DNA of 64,000 nt from Celoporthe dispersa (lineage: Eukaryota > Ascomycota > Sordariomycetes > Diaporthales > Cryphonectriaceae), in NCBI GenBank assembly GCA_016584495.1, contig WAID01000003.1:4712001-4776000 (forward strand), in the 5' to 3' direction. The notes below the pieces were generated by a model. That model had not been told where the DNA came from, did not search any database, and worked only from the letters and a program-made list of their open reading frames with translations. The translations under genes and the position numbers were made by a program. Positions 48,617 to 59,582 of the stretch are shown piece by piece. How positions within the stretch are numbered: the stretch's first letter is position 1; each line of letters opens with the position of its first letter.

Positions 48617-51313
48617 ATGCAGTCCAGCACCCACGCCAACAACCCCTCACCCTCGCCCGACAATCACGATTCTTCCACCTCCTCCCGACGCCGTCCCCGA
48701 GTCGACTCTACGTCTTCCATGTCTCGAGCCGCACCCGACCCAAAACGCCCCCGAAGAGTTGCGACAACAGAAGAACTAGCCATGGCGGCTTCCAAGATTC
48801 CTTCCTTCCACGCTTCCTTCCAACCATGTCCTTCCACCACGGCCGAGACCAGAGTCGCCACCATGAGCATGAAGGGCCTGGGCAAGAGGCCTGAGGTTGC
48901 CGCCTCTGGCTTCAACCCGATGTCAGGCGCCCGCAGGATCGTCATCAAGAACTTCCGCCAGAGCTCCACCAGGGCCGCCGACGTCGAGGACTACTACCGG
49001 AGGACATGGGCAGACGTCGAGGACGCGCTCACGTCCATCCTCGCGGGAGACCGACCGCGCGTGCCCTTGGAGCGCGTGTACCGAGGCATCGAGGATCTGT
49101 GCAGGCACAACGAGGGGGGAGAGGCTTTACGCGATGCTCAAACTCCGCTGCGAGGAGCACCTCAACTACCAGGTCCTGAGCAAGATAAACGACGGAGCGT
49201 TCATGTCCGACGTCGGCATCTTGATGCGCGTCTGGACCCAATGGTCCATCTTCAACAAGCCTCTGATCACCGTCCGCTCCGCCTTTAGCTTCCTCGACCG
49301 GTCATTTCTGCTGAACAGCAAGAAACACCCCTCCATAAACGACCTCCTCCTTTCCCTCTACCGGAAGATGGTGTTCGGATCGGAACGCGGTGGTGACTCC
49401 GAATTTGGACACAAGGTGATCTCTGGGCTCTGTCAACTGGTAGATTTCGACCGGCGAGGCGACCCTGCAGCCGACCCGACGCTGCTACACAATTGCATCA
49501 ACATGCTCAAGGTGCTCGGCGTGTACGGTTCCAAGTTCGAGCGGGTATTTCTTTCAGAGTCGGATAAGTATTTCCGCGGATTCGCCTCGGACCAGTCCGA
49601 GCACGGGCTCAAGAGCTACATCTCGGTGTGCGAGAGGTTGCTGAAGCAGGAGGATGCCCGGTGCAACCTCTTCAATTTCGACAGCACGACGAAGATCCTG
49701 CTCCTAGAGAACGCGCACAACGTGCTCATCAGGGACTACTCGGCCCTGCTGCTGAACAAGGGCGATGTCGCCAGGCTGCTGGAACAGAACGAAGTCGAGT
49801 CGATGAGGGCGCTGCATATGCTCCTGGGGCTGTCAAAGCTGCAGAAGGACCTGAAGGGGCCGTTTGAGAACTATATCCTTCAGGCCGGCTCACTTATCGT
49901 GAACGATACCGAGAACGGCGATGAGATGGTCATCCGGCTACTCGAGTTCAGGCGCACCCTGGACACGATGATCCGGGACGCCTTTGGTGCCGATGTCACC
50001 TTCACCTACGGCCTCAGAGACTCGTTTGTCCAGTTCATCAATGACAAGAAGATCTTCTCGACATGGGGTACCGGCACGTCCAAGGTTGGAGAGATGATCG
50101 CCAAGCATGTCGACCTCCTGCTACGTGGTGGGATCAAGGCCCTGCCAAAGTCGCTGCTCTCGGACAGCAAGGACAGGAGCGAGGCCGAGAAGAGCGGGCA
50201 GGCGAGCACGGGCGATGAGGACGCGGAGCTGGACCGGCAGCTGGACCAAGCACTGGAGCTCTTCCGCTTCATCCAAGGAAAGGACGTCTTCGAGGCGTTC
50301 TACAAGAAGGACCTGGCCCGCAGGCTACTCATGAACCGCAGCGCCAGTCAGGATGCCGAGCGGAACATGCTCTCGAAGCTCAAGAGCGAGTGTGGCTCCA
50401 ACTTCACCCACAACCTCGAGCAGATGTTTAAGGACATGGCGCTCGCCAAGGACGAAATGGCAAACTACAAGGCATGGTGCGAGGGGTCGGGGTCTGGCAA
50501 GGACAAGGGCGGGGTTGACCTCAGCGTCAGCATCCTGTCCCAGGCTGCATGGCCGTCCTACCCGGATGTGAAGATGTCAGTACCCCGCGACGTCGCCGAG
50601 AAGGTCGACCGGTTCGACTCGTACTACAAGAACAAACATACGGGTCGCAAGCTGCTCTGGAAGCACAATCTGGCGCACTGTGTCGTCAAGGCCTCCTTCG
50701 CCAAGGGGACCAAGGAGCTTCTGGTCAGCTCGATGCAGGCGACGGTCCTGGTGCTGTTCAACGAGGTATCCGACGGCCCCCTGACCACCGAGCAGATCTC
50801 GACGTCGACTGGCCTCCAGGGCGGTGACCTGGAGCGCACACTACAGTCGCTGGCCTGCGGCAAGACACGGCCGCTGATCAAATCGCCCAAGGGCAAAGAC
50901 ATCAAGCTGGACGACACCTTTGTCGTCAACAAGACCTTCACGGACCCAAAGTACCGCATCAAGATCAACCAGATCCAGCTGAAGGAGACCAGGGCCGAGA
51001 ACAAGGAGACGCACGAGCGAGTCGTGGCCGACAGGCAGTTCGAGACACAGGCAGCCATCGTCCGGATCATGAAGAGCCGCAAGGCGATGACGCACCCGCA
51101 GCTTGTTGCCGAAGTCATCAACCAGACCAAGAGCAGGGGTGCGATGGACCCGGCCGATATCAAGCTGAACATCGAGAAGTGCGTACACACCGTCCCTCTA
51201 TGAGTTTCTGCCCACCGTCTTCCTTGTTATGCTGACATGGTTCTTGTTGTGGTAGGCTCATCGAGAAGGAATATATCGAGCGAGAGGACGGCAAGTATAC
51301 TTACCTAGCTTAA
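48617..51313 (+). CDS. CUL4: Cullin-4 (scaffold of CRL4 ubiquitin ligases)
   Basis: Cullin scaffold that binds the DDB1-type adaptor at its N-terminus and the RING protein Rbx1 at its C-terminus; acts in replication licensing, DNA repair and, in fungi, heterochromatin. About 872 residues. The Ser/Pro-rich N-terminus leads to GARRIVIKNFR, matching the KKLVIKNFR of animal CUL4 and separating it from CUL1/CUL3. Then come cullin repeats, the cullin homology domain (KDVFEAFYKKDLARRLL) and the neddylation site region IVRIMKSRKAMTH. Exon 1 ends at 51178 (AA|GTGCGT); exon 2 (51256-51313) gives LIEKEYIEREDGKYTYLA, the standard cullin end. One frame break: RHNEG and ERLYAMLKLRCEEHL lie in different frames, joined if the G6 run at 49114-49119 has one extra G. 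The start at 48617 is the first ATG in frame. Confidence 0.93.
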
Positions 51314-51967
51314 GTCCTCTATAGGCAGTGGCGCTTTGAAGACACTTGGGCGTTCAGTGGCGTGGGCTGAATGGTTCACCAGACGAGGCATCCGGATTGA
51401 CGAGACACGACTGCGGTACACAGCACAAAGACTTAAGATGAAGTCGCCTGGTTAAGGCACTGCCACGAGTAGCTGATGTACAATTAGATTTCTAGATGGC
51501 ATCGCCAGGTCATCTTACGGGATCAATCTCATCATCAGGAGGAATTGGATTTCTATGATGAAACACTTTTATGAACTGATTTGCGAGTGTAATGACTTGT
51601 TATATATATATATATTTGCAATAATTGTGCTGGATGCGGGAACCCCCCCCCCCTCTCCGCCGCAGCGTCAAGAAAAAAGAAAGAAAAAAAAAAGCCAAGC
51701 TGTGCTGTACCCCGGTCCCCCTTGTCCTCTGGTGGACCCCTGCCCGTAGGCCCCACCCAAAAAGTTCGAAGCGCATCCGTTATCGATTGCCAAACTTTCC
51801 TGGATTGGAATTTCGAGAGAAACATCGCAACGAGACGACCACCCATATCTCTATTCAACTTGTTCCTGGCGACAAAAACACCTTCACATATTCTTACACC
51901 GCTCCGTACCCTCAACCTCCCCAGACCGACCTACACAGGATACCCACACACACGCATAAACATCAAG
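51314..51967. other. CUL4 3' region and MRT4 promoter
   Basis: No gene. A (TA)7 repeat at 51601-51614 and C/A homopolymers at 51642-51692 are present. Confidence 0.6.
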
Positions 51968-52882
51968 ATGCCAAAGTCAAAGAGGGCCAAGACGTACCAC
52001 CTCACGCAGGTGACCAAGAAGACGCGGGAGCAGAAGGAGCAGCTGTTCCAGAACATCAGGGCGACGGTGCCCGACTACAAGCACTGCTTCGTCATTAGCT
52101 TCGACAACATGCGCAATAACCACCTCAAGGATGTGAGGCACGAGATGTCGGACTCGAGGTGTGTTCCAGACTCCCCCCCCCCTTCCCCGCTGACGACCTG
52201 CTCACGCCCGCCGCGACAAACACAGGATCTTCTTCGGCAAGACAAAGCTCATGTCCCGCGCCCTCGGCACCGACCCCGCCACCGCCGTCGCCGACAACAT
52301 CCAACGCCTCTCCCGGTACATCACCGGCTCCGTCGCCCTCCTCTTCACGAACCGCACCCCGGAAGAGGTGACGGCCTACTTCGCCTCCTTCGCGCCTGTC
52401 GACTTTGCGCGCGCGGGCGCCGTCGCCACCAGGGATTTTGTCATCCCTCCCGGCGTCGTCTACGCCACCGGCGGCGCCGTGCCGGCTGAGCACGATGTCC
52501 CGCTGGGCCACACCATCGAGCCTGAGCTGCGGCGGCTGGGCGTGCCCACGAGGATGGTGCGGGGCAAGGTGGTCCTGGGCGAGAGGACGGGGCGACGGGC
52601 GAGGGCTATACTGTGTGCAAGGAGGGCGAGACGCTGGACTCGAGGCAGACGAGGCTGCTGAAGCTGTTTGACCAGTGCCTGAGCGAGTTCAGGGTGCGGG
52701 TGCTGGCGTAAGTATAGCAGTGTTCATGAACTCCCCTTGACGGCTTGTCTCATCTTGTGAGGCTGTGTTCGGGGCTAACGCCGGTCTGCAGGTACTGGAG
52801 CTCCGACAGCGGGACGGTGACCGAGGTCGATCCTGCTGATGAGAATGCCATGGAGGGCGTCGAGGAGGACGAGGACGAGTGA
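51968..52882 (+). CDS. MRT4: Ribosome assembly factor Mrt4 (P0-like)
   Basis: Nucleolar protein related to stalk protein P0; it occupies the P0 site of pre-60S particles and is later exchanged for P0. Exons 51968-52158, 52226-52707 and 52792-52882 give about 254 residues. The start [18 protein letters not shown], then [19 protein letters not shown] and [15 protein letters not shown], are characteristic. The end is acidic ([10 protein letters not shown]). Exon 2 has one frame break: after VRGKVVLGE the frame turns to RTGRRARAI, while [17 protein letters not shown] is found one base away; restoring one G near 52583 (GAGAGG to GAGGAGG) would join them. All junctions are in phase. Confidence 0.9.
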
Positions 52883-53784
52883 GGCAGGCGTGGGGAAGAT
52901 CCGGGCGGGAGAAGACTCAGGGTCGAATTGTTTCTCTCGAATTCATCTGTCTAGGGTGATACCATTGAAAATCATGGGTTACGGCGTCACGGACGGGGGA
53001 GGGGGAAATAAAAAACAAACAAAAGAAATGACCATTTCACGCAATACATGGAACAACCTGGAGTCGGCTTAAGGACAGCAGTATGCTGTTCCGTCTATTG
53101 GAGCCAGCTACTTAAGATGCCAATGACGACGGCTTCGTTGCCATCTGTTCATCTTCATTATAGGGAACTACTCGGCCATAAAGTGTTACCTGGAATTACC
53201 TGAACGAAGATCCCACCCGCCCCCCTCCCCCATCCCCCGTCTCCCCTCTCCACGCTTGCATTGCAGTACGCCCAGCCGGGGTCAAACCTCGTGGTCAGTA
53301 GGAACCGCAGTCCTTACCTCTGACCTTACCTCGAAGCTATCGCAGATATAAGATACAAAGGTCCCGTACAAGAGATACTACCTGTCTCGTCCTATGCTGT
53401 GGGAGTCCTGGTGTGCCGCCGGGACATCACTGGGCCTGGTAGCTGGATCATAATCATATTTCGCGCCGAGATCCTACCGACTTGAATGGCTGAGGGCTCC
53501 TGGACGATGGGATCCTCAGGGCAGGTCTGAGGCCGGCAATACCTTGATATCTCTTTTGTGGTCCGTGGTTGGGGTCGATGAGCGCGGAGTGGTCACCTTG
53601 CTCGGGGAGTAATAGTCTCGTATGCACTGCTGAGAAGGGTCCTGGCTTCCGTGTGTGCTTACCCTTGTTGTCTTGTCGAGGAGGGAAGAGAGGTGGGTGG
53701 AGACGACAAAAGCGAAAACAGTGGACTCAAAAAGATACCCACCACGAGGCCGCAGGTAGGAGTAGTACGCTGGTCTCGTCGCCA
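52883..53784. other. Convergent spacer MRT4 / U1-70K
   Basis: No gene recognised. A C-rich patch lies at 53217-53240. Confidence 0.6.
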
Positions 53785-55293
53785 TTAATATCGACGCAGC
53801 TTTCGCTCTCCCTCGTAACCCGACCCACCCTCGTACGGGCGTTTACGGGAATCGTCTCCTCTGCGGTCATCATGACCACGGTCGCGATATCCGCCGCCGC
53901 TGCCGCCGTGTCGAGAACCGATCGGCTCAGCATTGCTGCCAGAGCCGGATCGATCATACCCACCGCGATAGCCGCCGCCGCCTCCTGATCTGTCGTCATC
54001 ACGTCGACCGTACCCACCGCCGCCTCCTCCTCCTCCATAGTCCCTGCGATCGCGGTCAGATCGGCCGCCGTATCCGCCTCCGCCGTAGCCGGGTCCGCTG
54101 GGTGCATTATTGGGTGGGCCGCCGTAACCGTTAGAGGGGTTGCCGAATCCCCGGTCACGGCCACCAAAGCCGCCTCGAGGACCGCGGTCGAACCCTCCCC
54201 GGAAGCCTCGGTCGCCTCCCCTGAAGCCTCCACGACCACCTCTGAACCCACCACGGAAGCCACCGTCAAAGCCACCTGGGCGTAGAGGGGCAGCTTTGGT
54301 GTAACCGCGTCCGCCGAGTCCTCCTCCCAGTCGACGGGGCTTCCAGCCAGCAACCGCGCGGCCTCGCTCAACGTCCAGCTTGATACGGCGGCCGTGAATG
54401 CTGATGCCGTCGAGTTGATCTAGAGCAGCTACATTGTGCGCGCGAAAAGACGCGCATGTGTCAGTACAGCCTTACCATTGTTTGCATACCTTTGTTCGTG
54501 ATGGATTCAGGTGAAAGGGGGAGGGGGGGAGACGGGCAAGCTTGAGGGCCACGGTCTCGGGCTGGGGCTTTTTTTTCTTCTTCTTTGGTTCGGCTCGCCG
54601 GGATGGCTCCAGTGTGCTTGGTATAGGGAGATCGATGGCAGTATTACCTCTCATGTCTTTTTCACGCTCAAACACTATGAACGCATAGCCTCGGTGTGGC
54701 TTCTTCTTCTTGTTTGGCTTCTCATCCGCATGGGTGTCCCTGACGATACGAATCTGCAGCAGCACGCACACACACACACACACACACGTCAGCAAAACTT
54801 CTGCCAGAGCGTGATAAAAAAACCAAAAAGAAAAGAATACATACGCGTTCTATAGCGCCGATGCGCCCAAATTCTCGTTCCAGGTCCTCCTCGTTGGCTT
54901 GGTATGAGAGCCGACAGACCATCAGGGTCTTGAACGCATCGCCGCGGATATTTGGATCCTCATTAGGTTTGTCTGTAGCCCAGATGTCAGCCCGCATCTA
55001 TTCCTGGACAGTGACTAGTGGACAGCCTCACATGTCTTTGGGCCTTCCTTCACCAGCGTCTCGAGCTCGGCCTTCTTCTCCAGCTTCTTGCGGTCGCGTG
55101 CCTCCAGCCAACTCTCGGTGGGGACGAATTTGTCATTGTCCTTGTACTCCTTGAGCGCATCCAGGTAGCCAGCGACACCGCTGATATTGGCCGTTCTTCG
55201 TTCCTCGGCCGAGAAGTCGCTAGGCGGCACCCAGCGCAAGGGAGGGCGCGGCGCAAAGAGCGCCAGGAGGTTGGGAGGGAGCTTGTCGGTCAT
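53785..55293 (-). CDS. SNP1: U1 snRNP 70 kDa protein (U1-70K)
   Basis: Binds stem-loop I of U1 snRNA through an RRM and helps define 5' splice sites. Exons 55293-55032, 54972-54845, 54753-54648 and 54428-53785 join in phase to give 379 residues. The N-terminal segment ([17 protein letters not shown]) is the conserved U1-70K leader. The RRM runs from about residue 100, with RNP2-like [13 protein letters not shown]1-like [11 protein letters not shown] and [21 protein letters not shown]. The tail is Gly/Arg/Asp-rich ([14 protein letters not shown]) and ends [11 protein letters not shown], a typical RNA-binding tail. Intron 2 has a CA/GT repeat between branch point and acceptor; intron 3 (219 bases) is unusually long and seems composite. 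It is divergent from mL43 with 341 bases between the starts. Confidence 0.92.
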
Positions 55294-55634
55294 TTTTCTC
55301 CTCTCATTAGTTGTGATTCATGTATGTCAGATGAAAGGGGAGGGAGGCGATTTGTCAACCGTCAGCTTCAGCTGGCCTAGATTGATCTTCAGGGAAGGGC
55401 GATGAGGTCTGTTCGAGGTTGCTCGATGATGCCGACGTTGGAGGTGGAAAAGGGCGGCGCAAACAGTGAGGCGCCTCGCGACAGATTTCATGGCCAAATC
55501 CGCAAACATGGCATGGAGCTTAGAACGCGCTAAAATGTCGGCTTACATAAGGCAACCAGCCAAACTCTTGTCTTGTCCGTGAGGCTGCATCGAAACACTT
55601 CAAATCTTCCAATTTGCACATAAAACACAGCACA
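55294..55634. promoter_or_regulatory. Short bidirectional promoter region U1-70K / mL43
   Basis: 341 bases separate the divergent start codons. No recognised element. Confidence 0.5.
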
Positions 55635-56188
55635 ATGCCGATAAAACCCGTGTTAGAAGCAGTAACGAGGGGCCGAGTAGGTAACTGGCTACTCGAATGC
55701 TTGCTATCTCATCCACTAACGTGCAGAACAGAATGGTGTCGGCGCCTTCGTGCTGCAATGTAAGAAGATGGACTTCCACTATTGCGACTGGGCAGGCAGC
55801 TCCAAGGGCATGAAGTAAGGCACTCTCTCTCTGTCTCTCTTCTCTCGATCATGCCGCCTCTTAACACTTCGATGTGATGCTAAATGAGGTCTCTAGCAAA
55901 TTCATCGAGGCCCATCTGCCCAAGTTCGCCGCAAGACATCCCGAGATCGAGATCAGCGTGTCTCCTCGCCCGCAGAAACATCCCACCGTCATCGCGCACT
56001 ATATCAACGGCAACACGAGACCGGTGTGTCTGAGAAAGATGGACCCGAATCAGATCCTGAGCAAGGTTGAGATGCTGCGGGACTCCACGGGCGAGATAAA
56101 CAAGAGGGTAAACAAGCCCGTCAGGAGCATGAACGAGAGTGTCAGAGGCATATGGTCACCATATCATGGTGATGCGACGAGTGTATAG
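55635..56188 (+). CDS. MRPL51: Mitochondrial large-subunit ribosomal protein mL43 (yeast Mrpl51)
   Basis: Component of the mitochondrial 54S subunit with the thioredoxin-like L51/S25/CI-B8 fold. Exons 55635-55676, 55732-55814 and 55897-56188 join in phase to give 138 residues. The core NGVGAFVLQCKKMDFHYCDW AGSSKGMN is followed by FIEAHLPKFAARHPEIE and HPTVIAHYINGNTRPVCLRK, all diagnostic. The start MPIKPVLEAVTRGR is short and basic. Two competing acceptors precede exon 2: GCAG at 55723-55726 and ACAG at 55728-55731; only the second keeps the frame. In the last intron the TAG at 55894-55896 is used, inside GTCTCTAGC. Confidence 0.92.
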
Positions 56189-56589
56189 GTTGAAGAGACG
56201 CTTGAATATTGCAGTATTGGTGCCGGGGATCAAGGAACTCTCTTTAAGTGACTGCATATCTCTAGGAGTTCGGACGCGACATTTCAGATACAAGAGAAGG
56301 GCAGTCTCTGGATGGGCACCATGCACTTAAACTACATGCCCAGACTAATACATCTGGGAATATGGAATAAAAACAAAAAATTTTGATAAGCCACGTAGAA
56401 GAATTGCTTTGCTCTGAGAGTTGTGTTGGTATCTCTTTGCCTATACTATTTTTATTTATTTATTTTCCCTGAGCGGCGTCGTCTTGCACGACTAGCTCCG
56501 TCGGCTCCCTTCTTCAGGCTGAACCACATCGAAGAGCAGTGGCTCGGCCATGCCGGCTCGGCCATGGCCCTGATCCGGACACCCATCAT
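56189..56589. other. Convergent spacer mL43 / TPI1
   Basis: About 400 bases with both 3' regions, AT-rich around 56365-56470. Nothing else seen. Confidence 0.65.
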
Positions 56590-57589
56590 CTACTGCAGGG
56601 AGTTGATGATGTCGACGAAGGCAGGCTTCAAGCTGGCACCTCCAACCAGGAAGCCGTCAATGTCGGCCTGCTTGCTCAGGTCCTTGCAATTCTTCTCACT
56701 GACACTGCCACCGTACAGGATGCGCGTCTCCTCGGCAGCCTTGTCGCTGACGCTCTCCTTCAGCCACTTGCGGATGGCAGCGTGGACCTCCTGCGCCTGC
56801 TCGGTGGTGGCAACCTTGCCGGTGCCGATGGCCCAGATGGGCTCGTACGCAATGACGATCTTGGACCAGTCCGTGCCGATCTTGGCCTTGAGCGCCTCTA
56901 GCTGCTTGGTGACCACAGAGACGGTGTTGCCGGCCTCACGGACCTCAAGGGACTCGCCGCAGCACCAGATAACACCGACGCCGTTGTCGACCGCATACTT
57001 GGTCTTGGTGGCGACGACCTCGTCGCTCTCGCCCAGGATTGTCCGGCGCTCGCTGTGGCCCAGGATGGTCCAGGTGATGCCGCTGTCCTGGAGCTGGGAG
57101 ACGGAAATTTCGCCGGTAAACGCGCCGTTGGGCTTATCGAAGACGTTCTGGGAGGCCACCTCGATCTCCTTGCGCAGTTGCTCGCGGACGAGGAGGAGGT
57201 AGAGGGCTGGTGGGGCGACGACGACCTCTAATGAAGGATTAAAAGGACCTCTGGGTCAGCCCAAATTTCCTCACTCGTTCCTTGCCTGCTTTCTTCCTCG
57301 AAAAACAGAGACCCCAATAAAGACATTGTTCGGATCACGCATGGCGTGACCGTGGAAGAGTGTTCGAGACATACCAACGTTGGGGTCAATCTTGGCCTCG
57401 TTCAGGATCTTGACGAGATCCTTGACGGACGAGACCGTCCCGTTCCTATAGTAGACGAGAATACATGGTCAGCTTGGATGGCCCTTTTCTTTTGGAAGCA
57501 TAATTAAAGTAGCTCTTGAGGGGTTTTCACGAGCGAACAGGGCGGGCGTACATCTTCCAGTTTCCTCCCACGAAGAACTTGCGAGCCAT
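56590..57589 (-). CDS. TPI1: Triosephosphate isomerase
   Basis: Glycolytic enzyme interconverting dihydroxyacetone phosphate and glyceraldehyde-3-phosphate in the cytosol. Exons 57589-57552, 57445-57375 and 57227-56590 join in phase to give 248 residues, exactly the family size. Catalytic elements are all present: GGNWKMNG (Asn and Lys of the active site, split by intron 1), ILGHSERR (electrophilic His), AYEPIWAIGTG (catalytic Glu with loop 6), ILYGGSV and DGFLVGGASL (phosphate binding). Introns are canonical with TAG acceptors. No frame break. Confidence 0.98.
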
Positions 57590-58202
57590 GTTGGGTGATG
57601 TGTTTATGCAGCTTAGAGATGATAGGGATCTAAAGCTAAGGTATCGAATTGGGATGGAGGGAGGCAGTATGGTACAATATACTGAGGTGAGGGGGGGGGG
57701 AGAGAGAGTTTGTAGAATATCCAGAAGAGAATATGCTAGTATAGTCTGGGCAGTGACGCAGCAGCAGGAGCTTCAAGGTTTTGGAGGGGTCTCTTCCACT
57801 GGTCTTGGAGGGGCTCAGAGCACCCCTGCGACCCTGCGCCCCTCGACCCGACCCCTGCACCTACTTGCGGGTCAAGCTCCACGGGCCTGGCGCGTCTCGT
57901 TCGACAGATCCGGGACTTGTCCACCTTAACCAACAAACCACCAAAAGCCCTCGGCTCGCAGGATGACTTCATGCAACAGAGACTCGATGTAGACATCCCT
58001 ACATTTCCCGCATGACCTGCACGTATGTGGCCTGAGAATTGTAGGCCCTCGGATGTCTCTCGCTAAAGCACTTGCCTCGAGTCGGATGTGCGCTCTTATT
58101 CTCGGGCAATTCCGGTCACTTCTTCGGTTGATTCTGCAGTCTTCCCGAGGTCGGCAGCCCCTGGGGTCCCATCCAAAAACAAACCCTCGAGGGCTCTCGA
58201 CC
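57590..58202. other. Divergent intergenic region TPI1 / FAR1-like gene
   Basis: No gene beyond a possible in-frame upstream ATG at 58053 for the next gene. A GA/G-rich patch lies at 57686-57710. Confidence 0.55.
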
Positions 58203-58877
58203 ATGGCAGTCCCTGGCGATGTTGCTGTCCAGCTGGCCGTAGCTCAGGCCAAGGCAGACATCGCCCTGGCCCTGACTGAGCAGTTCCAGAGAGAGCTCAA
58301 CAGCCTCCGCGATGCTCTCGAGCAGACCACCAAGGAGAACAAGGCGCTCAGGAGCGAGAATGAGAACCTTCGGTCCCGCCTCCAGGTCGGAGCAGCTGAA
58401 GGACAAGAAGACCTTCTGCTCAACAACCTCGAGGAAGTCGAGGCGGGCATCGGACGACCACCGCCAGATGGTCATATCTTCAGCAATGGCGGCCCCTACA
58501 AGCCCTCCAAGAATGAGCGCGCTGATGCGACCCGTCTTAAGCAGGAGCTCAACCAATGGACACAGGCCCATGGCTACTCGGTGAAGATCATGCGGTCCAA
58601 GCTCACTGGGGCGAGGGTGAAGCTCGTCGTCACCTGTGTCCTGGCTGGCAAGCCCAACCTGATGGACGAGCAGAGGAGGCGGGAGAAGGCGAGCATGGGC
58701 TGCCGCATCAATAAACCGCGGGTCTCCAAGCTACGCGACTGTCCGCTGCGCTTCCTGCTGCAAGAGATTGTCCAGGGCTCAGGAACATTCGTCGTCCAGC
58801 ACAGCGATCTGCCCACGCACCAGCGATGCAACCACGAGCCTGACTGTGTTTCCGAGGCAGTAGAAGCTGGAACTTGA
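58203..58877 (+). CDS. Small coiled-coil protein with a FAR1-like zinc domain
   Basis: A 224-residue protein I cannot name. Residues about 22-60 (LTEQFQRELNSLRDALEQ, ENKALRSENENLRSRL) are a strong heptad coiled coil. Residues about 110-205 resemble the FAR1/WRKY-GCM1 zinc domain found at the N-terminus of Mutator-like transposases and in FAR1-type regulators: HGYSVKIMRSK, VVTCVLAGKPN, RDCPLRFLLQE and HQRCNHEP supply spaced Cys, Cys, His and His. No transposase (DDE) or SWIM domain follows, since the frame stops at 58877 and the next gene is on the other strand. ATG 58203 has a good context; an in-frame ATG at 58053 would add 50 basic residues. It could be a domesticated transposon remnant or a small DNA-binding regulator. 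The domain call is by eye and needs a profile search. Confidence 0.6.
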   Translation: MAVPGDVAVQLAVAQAKADIALALTEQFQRELNSLRDALEQTTKENKALRSENENLRSRLQVGAAEGQEDLLLNNLEEVEAGIGRPPPDGHIFSNGGPYKPSKNERADATRLKQELNQWTQAHGYSVKIMRSKLTGARVKLVVTCVLAGKPNLMDEQRRREKASMGCRINKPRVSKLRDCPLRFLLQEIVQGSGTFVVQHSDLPTHQRCNHEPDCVSEAVEAGT

Positions 58878-59582
58878 CGGGCGCCAATCTGCCGCGAACA
58901 TGACTTCAGAACTCGAGGACCACACGAGGAACGCCGGCCGCAGCCTATCTCGATGCTCAGTATCGACGACGTATGGCAACAGTCGACTAGTACGAGGATT
59001 ACTAGCGATTCGGAGGCGTCGCAGAGCGACTACACACCAATGTAGTTTTTCCTGCATAAGCTATTCCATTGCGATTCGTCCACGTCATTCATTCACTCTG
59101 CTATGACTGGTCTCCTGCTGGCTCATGATGCTCTGCAATACGACCCAAGACCAGCGTGACCAGCTGACATTGGACAGACGTCTCTTGGGCGCAGACTTGC
59201 ATCGTCGGCACCTGACTGGATGTTCGGTCCCAGCCCAATTTGGGGCACTGCCATGGAAGACTTATCATATGCAGGGCATAAAAGACAGGATGCGGCAGAC
59301 TAAGCGCTTCAGTCATTGGAATCTCGCGCTGAGATCTCGAGCAGCAAAAAGATGGGTGTCAATTTGTTTATCCAGAAACAATTACGAGCATACTAAGACG
59401 CAAAGAATTTTATCGCTCCGTGTCATTTTCAAGACCGTTATTACAAACGACCCTTCCAGAACGCATCATGAACATATCCACCATCAATCCTCGGAGGAAG
59501 ATAAAGGAGAGAAGAGAAGGAGAAAGAAGAAAGAAGAAAAAAAAGAGAAGAGAAGAAAAGGAAAACAAAAGAGCGATTGCGA
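58878..59582. other. Convergent spacer
   Basis: No gene seen. A purine-rich AAG/GAA tract at 59496-59577 lies next to the 3' end of the minus-strand gene. Confidence 0.6.

Noticed and set aside
53727..54371. 214-residue Ala/Val/Glu-rich minus-strand frame
   Set aside because: Shadow frame of the Gly/Arg-rich U1-70K tail; the U1-70K frame splices in phase and ends at 53785.
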